The position numbers and the translations under genes are program-made. A DNA stretch of 64,000 bases from Verrucomicrobia bacterium LP2A. Its GTDB lineage: Bacteria; Verrucomicrobiota; Verrucomicrobiia; Methylacidiphilales; Methylacidiphilaceae. The notes under the pieces were generated by a model. It was not told the origin of the DNA, did no database searches, and worked only from the letters and a program-made list of their open reading frames with translations. The stretch is taken from assembly GCA_000526255.1 (NCBI GenBank), contig JAFS01000001.1:186001-250000 (forward strand), given 5' to 3'. Each line of letters opens with the position of its first letter. Positions within the stretch are counted from its first letter, which is position 1. Of this stretch, positions 1 to 7,301 are shown piece by piece.

Positions 1-17
1 ATGTTGATGGAGGAGCC

Positions 18-2153
18 GTGGATAGCGAATTTGCCATCGGGACGCCGAAAAAGCTCATGGAAGACCAGGCCCTGGTCCTGAAGCGAGGCGATACCTTTGG
101 GGTGTTCAGTTCAGCGGGAGATGCAGAGGCCAGGATGCGGCCGGCCGAAGGGCTCTTCCGCGCGGATACCCGTTTCCTCTCCCGCTTCCGGTTCCTGCTG
201 GGACGAGAAGAGCCTCTTCTGCTCAGCTCCCACGTGGGCGGACTAGAGGCCGGGGCGAGCATCGACCTGACCAATGTCGACCTTCACGAGGAAGACGGAC
301 GATTCGTTCTCCCGAGCCGAACGATTCATGTGCTTCGGAGGAAGCGGATCTACGACGGGGGCTTCCGGGAGGAGTTCTGGCTTCATAATTATGGCGCGGC
401 TTCGGTCTCACTCGATTGCGCCGTGCTGTTTGAAGCCGATTTTGCCGACGTCTTCGAAGTACGGGGGAAGGGCCGTTCGCGGCGGGGTAGCCTGAGGAAG
501 CCCCGGATTCGCGGCTCGGTGGTGATCCTGGGATATCAGGGGGTTGACGATGTCGAGCGGACGACCCGTCTCACCTTCACGCCCACTCCGACGCAACTGG
601 GGGCAAAAATGGCCCGCTATCATCTTCCCTTGCGGGCGGGCGAGGAGCGGAAGCTCGAGGTGGAAGTCGAGTGCTTCGCCGAGCCGGAGCCGAAGCTCTT
701 CATCCGGAGCATGCCAAGCCGCGCCCGAAAGCGGGCTGGACGTTTGCGCCGCTATCTGGGCTGCGCGGGAGTCCGGACGGCCGACGAGCATATCCAGGAA
801 TGGATCGATCAGGCGCGCGCCGATCTCGAGATGCTGGTGACCCCGACACGCGAAGGGCTCTATCCCTTTGCGGGAGTACCCTGGTTCAGCACCGTCTTCG
901 GACGCGACGGAATCCTCACCTCCTTGCAGTATCTCTGGCTCGATCCCCACCTTGCGCGGGGAGTCCTGCGCTTTTTGGCGGCGCATCAGGCAACGGGGGA
1001 GGAGGAGGGGAAGATCCTGCACGAGATGCGGCAGGGGGAGATGGCAGCGATCGGGGATGTCCCCTTCGGCCTCTATTACGGGAGCATCGACGCGACACCT
1101 CTCTTTGTTTTGTTGGCGGGCGCTTTCTATGCGCGGACGGGGGATAAGCCGCTCATCGAACGGCTCTGGCCGCATATCGAGCTTGCCTTGCGCTGGATGG
1201 AGACGCGGGGAGATCGGGACGGAGATGGTTTTCTCGAGTATGCGCGGCCTCCGAAGGGGCAGGGGCTTTGGAATCAAGGCTGGAAGGACAGCGATGACGC
1301 GGTTTTCCACGCCGACGGGAGGATTGCGGAAGGGCCGATCGCCCTTTGCGAGGTGCAGGGCTACGCCTATGCGGCATGGATGAGCGCTGCCAATATGGCG
1401 GACATTTTGGGAAAAGGGGAGTCGGCCCGGGAGATGCGGCGGAAGGCGGAGCATCTGCGGGAGCGCTTCGAAGACGCTTTCTGGTGCGAGGATCTCGGCA
1501 CCTATGCCCTAGCCTTGGACGGAAAGAAGGAACCCTGCCGCGTCGCTGCTTCTAATGCGGGTCATGCCCTCTTTTCCGGAATCGCCTCTCCCCACCGGGC
1601 TCGTCGCGTGGCGGAGCTGCTGCTCGGGCCCGCCTTTTTCAGTGGCTGGGGGATCCGCACGCTGGCCGAAGGCGCTCCCCGCTATAACCCGATGTCGTAT
1701 CACAACGGGTCGGTCTGGCCACACGACAACAGTCTCATCGCCCTCGGCTTGGCCCGCTATGGCTTTTCTGCCGAGCTGCGCAAGCTGGCAGAGGGTCTCT
1801 TCTGCACGCTCGACTACTTGGAAGATCACCGTCTTCCGGAGCTCTTTTGCGGCTTTCCCCGGCGGCCGGCTTCCCCGCCAGTGCGCTATCCGATCGCCTG
1901 CCGTCCCCAGGGTTGGGCTAGCGGCAGCCTCTTCGCGCTCCTGGCGGCCTGCCTGGGGATCGGATTCAATGCTGAAGGAGGGGAGATTCGGTTTGCGAAG
2001 CCGGTTCTTCCGGTTCAGGTGGAAGATCTCCTTCTCCACGGTCTTCTCCTGAAGAAGGCTTCCGTCGACGTGCTCTTTCGCTCCCACATCCGGGACGTGG
2101 CGATGAATGTCGTCCGTCGGCGAGGCAGCGTGTCGGTCGTCCTCGTGAACTAG
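18..2153 (+). CDS. Glycogen debranching enzyme (amylo-alpha-1,6-glucosidase family)
   Basis: This 711-residue cytoplasmic enzyme probably hydrolyses alpha-1,6 branch points of glycogen or related glucans. The first ~230 residues resemble the beta-sandwich GDE N-terminal domain (DTFGVFSS, then GLFRADTRFLS). Residues ~270-680 resemble the (alpha/alpha)6 catalytic barrel, with PWFSTVFGRDG, GLWNQGWKDS and YHNGSVWPHDN; the acidic residues in these motifs are the likely catalytic ones. The GTG start has a GGAGG ribosome site at 9-13, five bases upstream. A glucan phosphorylase at 35.3 kb would act on the same polymer, so the two probably cooperate in glycogen mobilisation although they are unlinked. 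The exact substrate (glycogen or another oligosaccharide) cannot be read from sequence. Confidence 0.88.
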   Translation: MDSEFAIGTPKKLMEDQALVLKRGDTFGVFSSAGDAEARMRPAEGLFRADTRFLSRFRFLLGREEPLLLSSHVGGLEAGASIDLTNVDLHEEDGRFVLPSRTIHVLRRKRIYDGGFREEFWLHNYGAASVSLDCAVLFEADFADVFEVRGKGRSRRGSLRKPRIRGSVVILGYQGVDDVERTTRLTFTPTPTQLGAKMARYHLPLRAGEERKLEVEVECFAEPEPKLFIRSMPSRARKRAGRLRRYLGCAGVRTADEHIQEWIDQARADLEMLVTPTREGLYPFAGVPWFSTVFGRDGILTSLQYLWLDPHLARGVLRFLAAHQATGEEEGKILHEMRQGEMAAIGDVPFGLYYGSIDATPLFVLLAGAFYARTGDKPLIERLWPHIELALRWMETRGDRDGDGFLEYARPPKGQGLWNQGWKDSDDAVFHADGRIAEGPIALCEVQGYAYAAWMSAANMADILGKGESAREMRRKAEHLRERFEDAFWCEDLGTYALALDGKKEPCRVAASNAGHALFSGIASPHRARRVAELLLGPAFFSGWGIRTLAEGAPRYNPMSYHNGSVWPHDNSLIALGLARYGFSAELRKLAEGLFCTLDYLEDHRLPELFCGFPRRPASPPVRYPIACRPQGWASGSLFALLAACLGIGFNAEGGEIRFAKPVLPVQVEDLLLHGLLLKKASVDVLFRSHIRDVAMNVVRRRGSVSVVLVN

Positions 2154-2286
2154 CCTGGAAGGAAACGCATCGTTTGGCCTGGTTCATCCGAAGGAGACGT
2201 AATAACAGGAATACGGCAAGAAAGCTGGCGATCGAGAGGCGAATGGTGAGAGAGCGGAGAAGCGCAGCGGAACCGTCAGGGGACTT

Positions 2287-3423
2287 TTGAACGGGGATCG
2301 GATAAGCAGCAATCAGTCGATTTGGATCGAGGAAAGGAGCGCGACCGGAGGAGTGCGTCTCGGCTATGCCGTGCTGAATCAGCCGGCATCGCTCAACGCG
2401 CTCTCGCTGGAGAGCGCGGAGCTTCTCGACGCGGCCCTTTCCGGGTGGGCCGATGATCCAAGCGTTGCCTGCATCGTCCTCTCCGGCAGCGGGGAGCGGG
2501 CGTTTTGCGCCGGAGGGGATCTTCGGAGAATCTATCAGGCGATCCGGTCGGGGGACGCGAGCTACGCCGGCCGGTTCTTTGCCAGGGAATACCGGGTCGT
2601 CGCGAAGATCCACGGCTATCCTAAACCGATTCTCTGCTGGGGCGACGGGGTCGCGTATGGCGGCGGGCTCGGGCTTCTGGCCGGGGCGAGTCACCGCGTG
2701 GTGACCGAGAAGAGCCGCCTGGCGATGCCCGAGATTTCGATCGGGCTCTTTCCCGACGTGGGCGGAAGCTGGTTTTTGGGGCGGATGCCCGGCCGGATCG
2801 GCCTCTTTCTGGCACTCACCGGGCTCCACTTTCAGGCGGGCGACGCGCTTTTCCTCAAGCTGGCTGACGCCTTTCTGCCCGCCGAGGAGCGAGCGTCGGT
2901 CTTAGAGGAAAGACTCCCGAACCTTCCTTGGACCGGGCGAGCCGAAGAGGACCGCCTGCTTCTCTCCCGATCGCTCCGGGAATGGGCGCGCCCGTGGCGG
3001 AGCTCGATCGCTCCCGCGCGGACCCGGCTCGACTTCGATCGGATTCAATCCCTTACCGATGGGGATACCCTACAAGAGATCGCAGACAAGATCGCCTATG
3101 GGCCGGTTTCGACCGATCCCTGGTTTGCCCAGGGAGCGGAAAATTTTGCGGAAGGCTGTCCAGTTTCCGCCTGGCTGATCTGGGAGCTTTCCCGGAGGAC
3201 GACCCGGATGTCGCTCAAGGAGGCGATCCGGATGGAGACGGTGGTCGCGTGCCAGTGCGGGATGCGTTCCGACTTTCCGGAAGGGATTCGCGCCCTCTTG
3301 GTCGACAAGGACCGGAAGCCTCAGTGGAGCGACAGGAGCATTGGGGAGGTTCCGCCGCACAAGGTGGAAGAGCACTTCCAGGCCCCTTGGCCTCCGGAAG
3401 AGCACCCCTTGAGATTTCTCTGA
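2287..3423 (+). CDS. 3-hydroxyisobutyryl-CoA hydrolase-like enoyl-CoA hydratase/isomerase family protein
   Basis: This is a 378-residue crotonase-fold protein. The oxyanion-hole segment FCAGGDLRRIY, the GDGVAYGGGLGL loop and the MPEISIGLFPDVGGS motif match the ECH_2 (HIBYL-CoA hydrolase) branch rather than short enoyl-CoA hydratases, and the length also fits HIBCH. The family hydrolyses 3-hydroxyisobutyryl-CoA in valine breakdown, but many bacterial members have other acyl-CoA substrates. The TTG start is the first usable codon; AGGGGA lies only three bases upstream, so the true start is uncertain. It runs convergently with the next gene. No valine-catabolic neighbours are present, so the physiological substrate stays open. 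Confidence 0.8.
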   Translation: MNGDRISSNQSIWIEERSATGGVRLGYAVLNQPASLNALSLESAELLDAALSGWADDPSVACIVLSGSGERAFCAGGDLRRIYQAIRSGDASYAGRFFAREYRVVAKIHGYPKPILCWGDGVAYGGGLGLLAGASHRVVTEKSRLAMPEISIGLFPDVGGSWFLGRMPGRIGLFLALTGLHFQAGDALFLKLADAFLPAEERASVLEERLPNLPWTGRAEEDRLLLSRSLREWARPWRSSIAPARTRLDFDRIQSLTDGDTLQEIADKIAYGPVSTDPWFAQGAENFAEGCPVSAWLIWELSRRTTRMSLKEAIRMETVVACQCGMRSDFPEGIRALLVDKDRKPQWSDRSIGEVPPHKVEEHFQAPWPPEEHPLRFL

Positions 3424-3424
3424 A

Positions 3425-3443
3425 ATTCCCGCCCCGGCGGAAT
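3425..3443. terminator. Short hairpin between convergent genes
   Basis: An imperfect inverted repeat (ATTCC-GC paired with GC-GGAAT, one bulged C) lies in the 21-base gap between two convergent genes. It lacks a clear T-run on the plus side, so its role as a bidirectional terminator is inferred from position. Confidence 0.35.
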
Positions 3444-3444
3444 C

Positions 3445-3789
3445 CTATCTTCTTTGCCTCTGGCCCGGATCGAGCGCATCCAGGAGCCCAAGGAAGGCCC
3501 CGCAACCCAGAAGCACGACCGGGATGAGGCTGAAGGCATTGAAGCCCAAGAGCCAGAGGAAGACTCCAGCGGCCGCTCCCATGAGCAACCCGCCGAGCAG
3601 AGGCCTCGCCAGAACCATCCCGGCCCCGAGCAATGCCGCGATCGGCACGACGACGCTCAGGATCTTGACCCCCGTGGCGGAGGCGGGATAGCCTGATTCG
3701 GCGAGGCAGGCCAAGCCGTAGCCGAGCAGACCGTAGGCGATGGAGGCGAGTCCGCCGAGAAGGCCGACGACGAGGGCTCCGGTTCTCAT
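3445..3789 (-). CDS. Small hydrophobic membrane protein of unknown function
   Basis: A 114-residue protein with about three to four transmembrane segments rich in Leu, Gly and Ala (roughly residues 5-30, 40-62, 63-85 and 86-105) and a basic C-terminus (QRQRR). I recognise no family motif. It is transcribed toward the hydrolase gene and begins close to the upstream region of aroA-cmk. It reads as a real gene because its hydrophobic periodicity is strong and it fills the gap exactly, but nothing in the sequence tells its function. Confidence 0.6.
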   Translation of the reverse strand: MRTGALVVGLLGGLASIAYGLLGYGLACLAESGYPASATGVKILSVVVPIAALLGAGMVLARPLLGGLLMGAAAGVFLWLLGFNAFSLIPVVLLGCGAFLGLLDALDPGQRQRR

Positions 3790-4118
3790 GGGTTTTGCTT
3801 CCGCTGCGGACGGATCAACGAATGCAGCCGGCCGATTCCGAAGATGGCGCGAAACGCTTCGGGGAAGGCAAGGGAAAAGAGGGTCCGGCGAACGGAATCT
3901 CGAGCAGCCGGGCGCTCTTCGGCTGGTGCCGAGCGAGATAAGCTCAAGGCGGCGGTCGGACTGGCGGCGCTTTTGTTGTTGACCGGGCTTTGGAGCCGCC
4001 AGTAAAGCGGGTGCAGGCCCGAGCGTGGGGTGGCGCGAGCTGGGTCCTCCGGATTGTCGTTTGCCGCGATTGCGGAGGGAAGGGAACAGGGTTTGCGGGA
4101 AGAAGGAAGCATCGAGGG
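3790..4118. other. Region upstream of aroA-cmk without a firm gene
   Basis: These 329 bases separate the divergent membrane-protein gene from the chosen start of aroA-cmk. They must hold promoters in both directions, but I see no convincing -35/-10 pair. The only coding candidate is a weak 53-codon ORF listed separately. Long open frames here on either strand look like high-GC shadows. Confidence 0.5.
3844..4005 (+). CDS. Possible 53-residue tail-anchored small protein
   Basis: The ORF has a very basic first half (many Arg and Lys) followed by a single hydrophobic segment near the C-terminus (KAAVGLAALLLLTGLW) and ends SRQ. That architecture is typical of small tail-anchored membrane proteins. 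There is no good ribosome binding site, and the open frame continues upstream with a CFRCG-like motif but no start codon. It could be chance in GC-rich DNA. I recognise no homologue. Confidence 0.25.
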   Translation: MARNASGKAREKRVRRTESRAAGRSSAGAERDKLKAAVGLAALLLLTGLWSRQ

Positions 4119-6155
4119 ATGAAGAGCTTTTTGGTTAACCCGACGACGCGGCTCGCCGGAGAGATTGCGGTACCCGGGGACAAGAGCATTTCTCATCGGG
4201 CCGTGATCTTGGCTTCGCTCGCCCACGGACCGACGGAGGTGACGGGCTTCCTTCCTTCTGAGGATTGCCTCTGTACGCTTCGCGCTTTTCAGGCTCTCGG
4301 CGTCGATATCGAGGTTCAGGATCCGCGCACCCTTTCGATCGAAAACCGCGTGCACCGCCTCTCTCCGGCCCGAGAAGCGATCGATTGTGGAAACTCCGGG
4401 ACGATGATGCGCCTGATCGCCGGCGTCCTTGCCGGGCAACCGTTCCGCTCCCGGCTCTTGGGGGATGCTTCCCTCTCGAGACGCCCGATGGGAAGGATTA
4501 TCGAACCCCTGGGGCGGATGGGCGCGCGCATCCGGGCGGAGGGGGAGAAGGGAACCCCGCCCTTGGCCTTGGAACCCGCGAGGCTTCACGGGATCGAATA
4601 CGAGCTGCCCGTGGCCAGCGCCCAGGTAAAATCCTGCCTCCTCCTGGCCGGGTTGACCGCGGAAGGGATGACGCGGATCGTGGAACCGAGCCCGACTCGG
4701 GATCACACGGAGCGCTTGCTTGCACATTTTGGGCTCCGCCCCCTGCGGGAGGGTCGGGCGATTCTCGTGCAAGGGGGACTGTCCTTGGAAGCACGCGATC
4801 TGGTCATCCCCGGCGACTTCTCTTCGGCTGCCTTTTGGATCGCTGGCGCGGCGGCGATTCGCGGATCGGAGGTCCGGATCCTGGGCGTGGGCTTGAATCC
4901 GACGCGCACCGGGTTGCTCAACGTGCTCTTGCGCATGGGCGCGCAGATCGAGGAGAGCGTCGTCGACGCCCAAGGAGACGGCGAGCCAAGAGGCTCGCTT
5001 CTGATCCGAGGAGAGAAGCTGCGGGGAACGAAGATCGAAACAGGGGAGATCCCGAATCTTATCGACGAGCTGCCGGTCCTGGCAGCGATTGCCGCTCTGG
5101 CCGAAGGGGAGACGCACATCCGCGGGGCCGAGGAGCTTCGCGTCAAGGAGTGCGATCGGATCCGGTGCATGGTGGAGAACCTTCGACGGTTCGGAGTTCC
5201 CGTCGATGAGCTGCCGGACGGCATGATTGTGGAAGGGGGGCATCCCATCCGGGCGGCGCGCGTCCGATCCTTCGGTGACCATCGCGTGGCGATGGCCTGC
5301 TCGATCCTGGCCCTCCGGGCCGATGGGCGGAGCCGCATCGACGACGTGGAGTGCGTCGACACCTCGTATCCCGGCTTTCTCCGACACCTCGAAAAGCTGA
5401 GCCAGACCGCTTCGCCCGTGGCGACGGACTGGAAGGACTATCTGCCATGGATGCAGTCTCGTGCCGAAAGGCGTGCGCTCGAGGGAGCGCCGCAGTTTCC
5501 CGTGGTTGCGATCGACGGCCCCTCCGCTTCCGGGAAGAGCACTGCGGCCAAAGCGCTCGCGCAGGTTCTCGGGATCGCCTATTGCAACAGCGGACTGGTC
5601 TACCGGGCGATCACTTGGAGCTTGATCGGCAAAGGGCTGGCTCTCGATCGCGAGATGGTGTTCAAGACGGCCGTGAGGCAGATGAAGATCGAGTGCCGGA
5701 TCGAGGAAAACGAGCTCCACGTCCAGGTCGATGGGAAGGAACCGGGCGAGGAGGCGCGGAGCCCGATCGTCAATGCGGCGGTCTCCCGAGTCGCCGCCTC
5801 CTCGTGGCTGAGGGAAAGGCTTCTTCCGATCTTTCGCCATTTAGCGGAAGACCGCTCGCTCGTGATGGAGGGCCGAGATATCGGAACGGCTGTCTTTCCG
5901 GCCACCCGGTTCAAGTTTTACATCGACGCGGATCCGAAGGTTCGCGCGCAGCGGAGGCAGAACCAGGGAGAGACGGATTCCATCGAAGAGCGGGACTGGG
6001 AAGACCGTTCTCGGGCGGCGGCTCCGCTGCGGCGGGCGGCGGATGCCGTGCTCCTCGATTCGAGCGAGATGACTGTGGAAGAAGTGGTCCGCCGGATGCG
6101 CGATGAGCTGCGCAAGCGCGGATTTCCGGTGCCGGAAGGCGCCTCCGTCCCATGA
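4119..6155 (+). CDS. aroA-cmk: Fused EPSP synthase (AroA) and cytidylate kinase (Cmk)
   Basis: A 678-residue bifunctional protein. Residues 1-~440 are 3-phosphoshikimate 1-carboxyvinyltransferase, which transfers enolpyruvate from PEP to shikimate 3-phosphate. It shows PGDKSISHR (residues 19-27), CGNSGTMMRL and KECDRI. After a short linker, residues ~460-678 are CMP/dCMP kinase with P-loop GPSASGKST (467-475), EGRDIGT and the RRQNQ region. The frame stays open 43 codons upstream to 3990, but the ATG at 4119 is preferred because AroA homology starts at once and AAGGAAG lies ten bases upstream. Such fusions are known in other bacteria, where aroA and cmk are often neighbours. plsC follows directly, as it often does downstream of cmk. 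Confidence 0.93.
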   Translation: MKSFLVNPTTRLAGEIAVPGDKSISHRAVILASLAHGPTEVTGFLPSEDCLCTLRAFQALGVDIEVQDPRTLSIENRVHRLSPAREAIDCGNSGTMMRLIAGVLAGQPFRSRLLGDASLSRRPMGRIIEPLGRMGARIRAEGEKGTPPLALEPARLHGIEYELPVASAQVKSCLLLAGLTAEGMTRIVEPSPTRDHTERLLAHFGLRPLREGRAILVQGGLSLEARDLVIPGDFSSAAFWIAGAAAIRGSEVRILGVGLNPTRTGLLNVLLRMGAQIEESVVDAQGDGEPRGSLLIRGEKLRGTKIETGEIPNLIDELPVLAAIAALAEGETHIRGAEELRVKECDRIRCMVENLRRFGVPVDELPDGMIVEGGHPIRAARVRSFGDHRVAMACSILALRADGRSRIDDVECVDTSYPGFLRHLEKLSQTASPVATDWKDYLPWMQSRAERRALEGAPQFPVVAIDGPSASGKSTAAKALAQVLGIAYCNSGLVYRAITWSLIGKGLALDREMVFKTAVRQMKIECRIEENELHVQVDGKEPGEEARSPIVNAAVSRVAASSWLRERLLPIFRHLAEDRSLVMEGRDIGTAVFPATRFKFYIDADPKVRAQRRQNQGETDSIEERDWEDRSRAAAPLRRAADAVLLDSSEMTVEEVVRRMRDELRKRGFPVPEGASVP

Positions 6156-6174
6156 TCGGCACACGTTCTCGTTC

Positions 6175-6777
6175 ATGAGGCCTTGGTATGCCGCTGCGCG
6201 GGCGATGCTGAGAGCCTGCCTGCGACTCTGCTTCCGGTTGCGGGGGGAGGGAGTGGAACGGGTACCTTCGGGCGGGCTCCTTCTCGTTTCGAATCATGCG
6301 AGCTACCTCGACCCGGTCGCCGTGGGATCCGTGGTGCCGCGGGAGATCTACTACCTGGCTCGCCGCTCGCTCTTCCGGGGCCCGATGGCGGGGCTTCTGA
6401 CCAGCGTGAACACGATTCCCACCGCGCGCGAGCGCCCGGAACCCGCGGCCCTCCGCAAGATTCTCAGTCTTTTGGCCGATGGCCACGGCGTGCTGATCTT
6501 TCCGGAGGGGACGAGGAGCGCGGATGGGAGCTTGGCGCCGGCGGAACCGGGAGCCGGCTTCCTCGCGGCTCAAGCCCGGGTCCCCATTTTGCCGGTGCGC
6601 ATTTTCGGTTCCTTTGAAGCCTTGCCGCGTTCCTCCCGATTTCCGCGTCTGGCACCTATCCGCGTCGTCATCGGATCCCCCTATCCGCCCCGCCCGATCG
6701 GAGAGGGGGAAACGAAAAAAGACTACTATCGCTCGCTTGCCGACGAGATGATGCAACGAATCGGGGAGCTCCGCTAG
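6175..6777 (+). CDS. plsC: 1-acyl-sn-glycerol-3-phosphate acyltransferase
   Basis: About 200 residues of the PlsC/LPLAT family, which acylates lysophosphatidic acid to phosphatidic acid at the inner membrane. It has the NHASYLD form of the NHX4D catalytic motif, the FPEGTRS substrate motif, and a hydrophobic N-terminal stretch. The gene starts 19 bases after aroA-cmk and is likely cotranscribed. The frame extends upstream to an ATG at 6103 overlapping aroA-cmk; 6175 is chosen because the family homology begins there, although no strong ribosome site precedes it. Confidence 0.88.
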   Translation: MRPWYAAARAMLRACLRLCFRLRGEGVERVPSGGLLLVSNHASYLDPVAVGSVVPREIYYLARRSLFRGPMAGLLTSVNTIPTARERPEPAALRKILSLLADGHGVLIFPEGTRSADGSLAPAEPGAGFLAAQARVPILPVRIFGSFEALPRSSRFPRLAPIRVVIGSPYPPRPIGEGETKKDYYRSLADEMMQRIGELR

Positions 6778-6875
6778 AAGACGGCGAAATCGGTCTCTTC
6801 GCGGGAAAACGAGTCGCGACAAGGCGCGGGAACCCGGTTTGAATTTCACTTGAGAAGAAAAGGTGAGGGCTTAGA

Positions 6876-7301
6876 TTGTTCGCAATGAGCTTGCCTGCCG
6901 AACAACCGCTGGAGGTCGTGCCGCAGGCATTTCCCTTGTCAGAAGCGTCGGTTGGCGCCCAACTCTGGATTCATTCGGTTGCGGGCAGTCCGTGCGAGTC
7001 TTACCGGCTCCACGAAATGGGCTTTTGCCAGCGGGCGGAGCTCGTGAAGCTATCCCATGGAGCGATGACCGTCTGCTTGGTCTGCGGCGCGCGGGTCGGC
7101 TTGAGCGCGGCCCTCGCCCAGCGGATCCTCGTCACCGTAGCTCCTGGAGAATCGCGGAAGGAGGGAGGGTCCTCCGAGGTCGATCTCTGCCACTCTTCTG
7201 CTGGAGAAGGGACGTTCTTCTGCTGGATCCTGGACCGCTTTCGCCGAAAAAAGGGGCGGCGGAGCCGGCGGATAGGAGATGAAGCTCGCACCCGGGACTA
7301 G
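6876..7301 (+). CDS. feoA: Ferrous iron transport protein A
   Basis: A 141-residue protein with a FeoA (SH3-like) domain over residues ~18-95, including the typical LHEMGF segment followed by a strongly divergent Cys-containing core. It assists FeoB in Fe(II) uptake. The C-terminal ~45 residues are an unusual extension ending in a basic tail. The TTG start is supported by AAGGTGAGG seven bases upstream; an ATG three codons later is the alternative. It overlaps feoB by 23 bases if feoB starts at 7279. No clear Fur box is visible in the 98-base upstream gap. Confidence 0.82.
   Translation: MFAMSLPAEQPLEVVPQAFPLSEASVGAQLWIHSVAGSPCESYRLHEMGFCQRAELVKLSHGAMTVCLVCGARVGLSAALAQRILVTVAPGESRKEGGSSEVDLCHSSAGEGTFFCWILDRFRRKKGRRSRRIGDEARTRD

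Noticed and set aside
2154-2286. A hydrophobic stretch (LTIRLSIASFLAVFLLLRLL) readable on the minus strand
   Set aside because: It looks like a membrane helix but is part of an antisense frame without a start codon or ribosome site close by, and it runs into the debranching gene. Not enough support for a gene.
3786-5840. A 684-codon open frame antisense to aroA-cmk
   Set aside because: Antisense shadow with low-complexity Arg/Pro/His-rich translation and no domain; aroA-cmk on the other strand is well supported.
6778-6875. A Fur box before feoA
   Set aside because: The upstream gap has only a loose TTGAA/TTGAG repeat and nothing resembling the 19-base Fur consensus.
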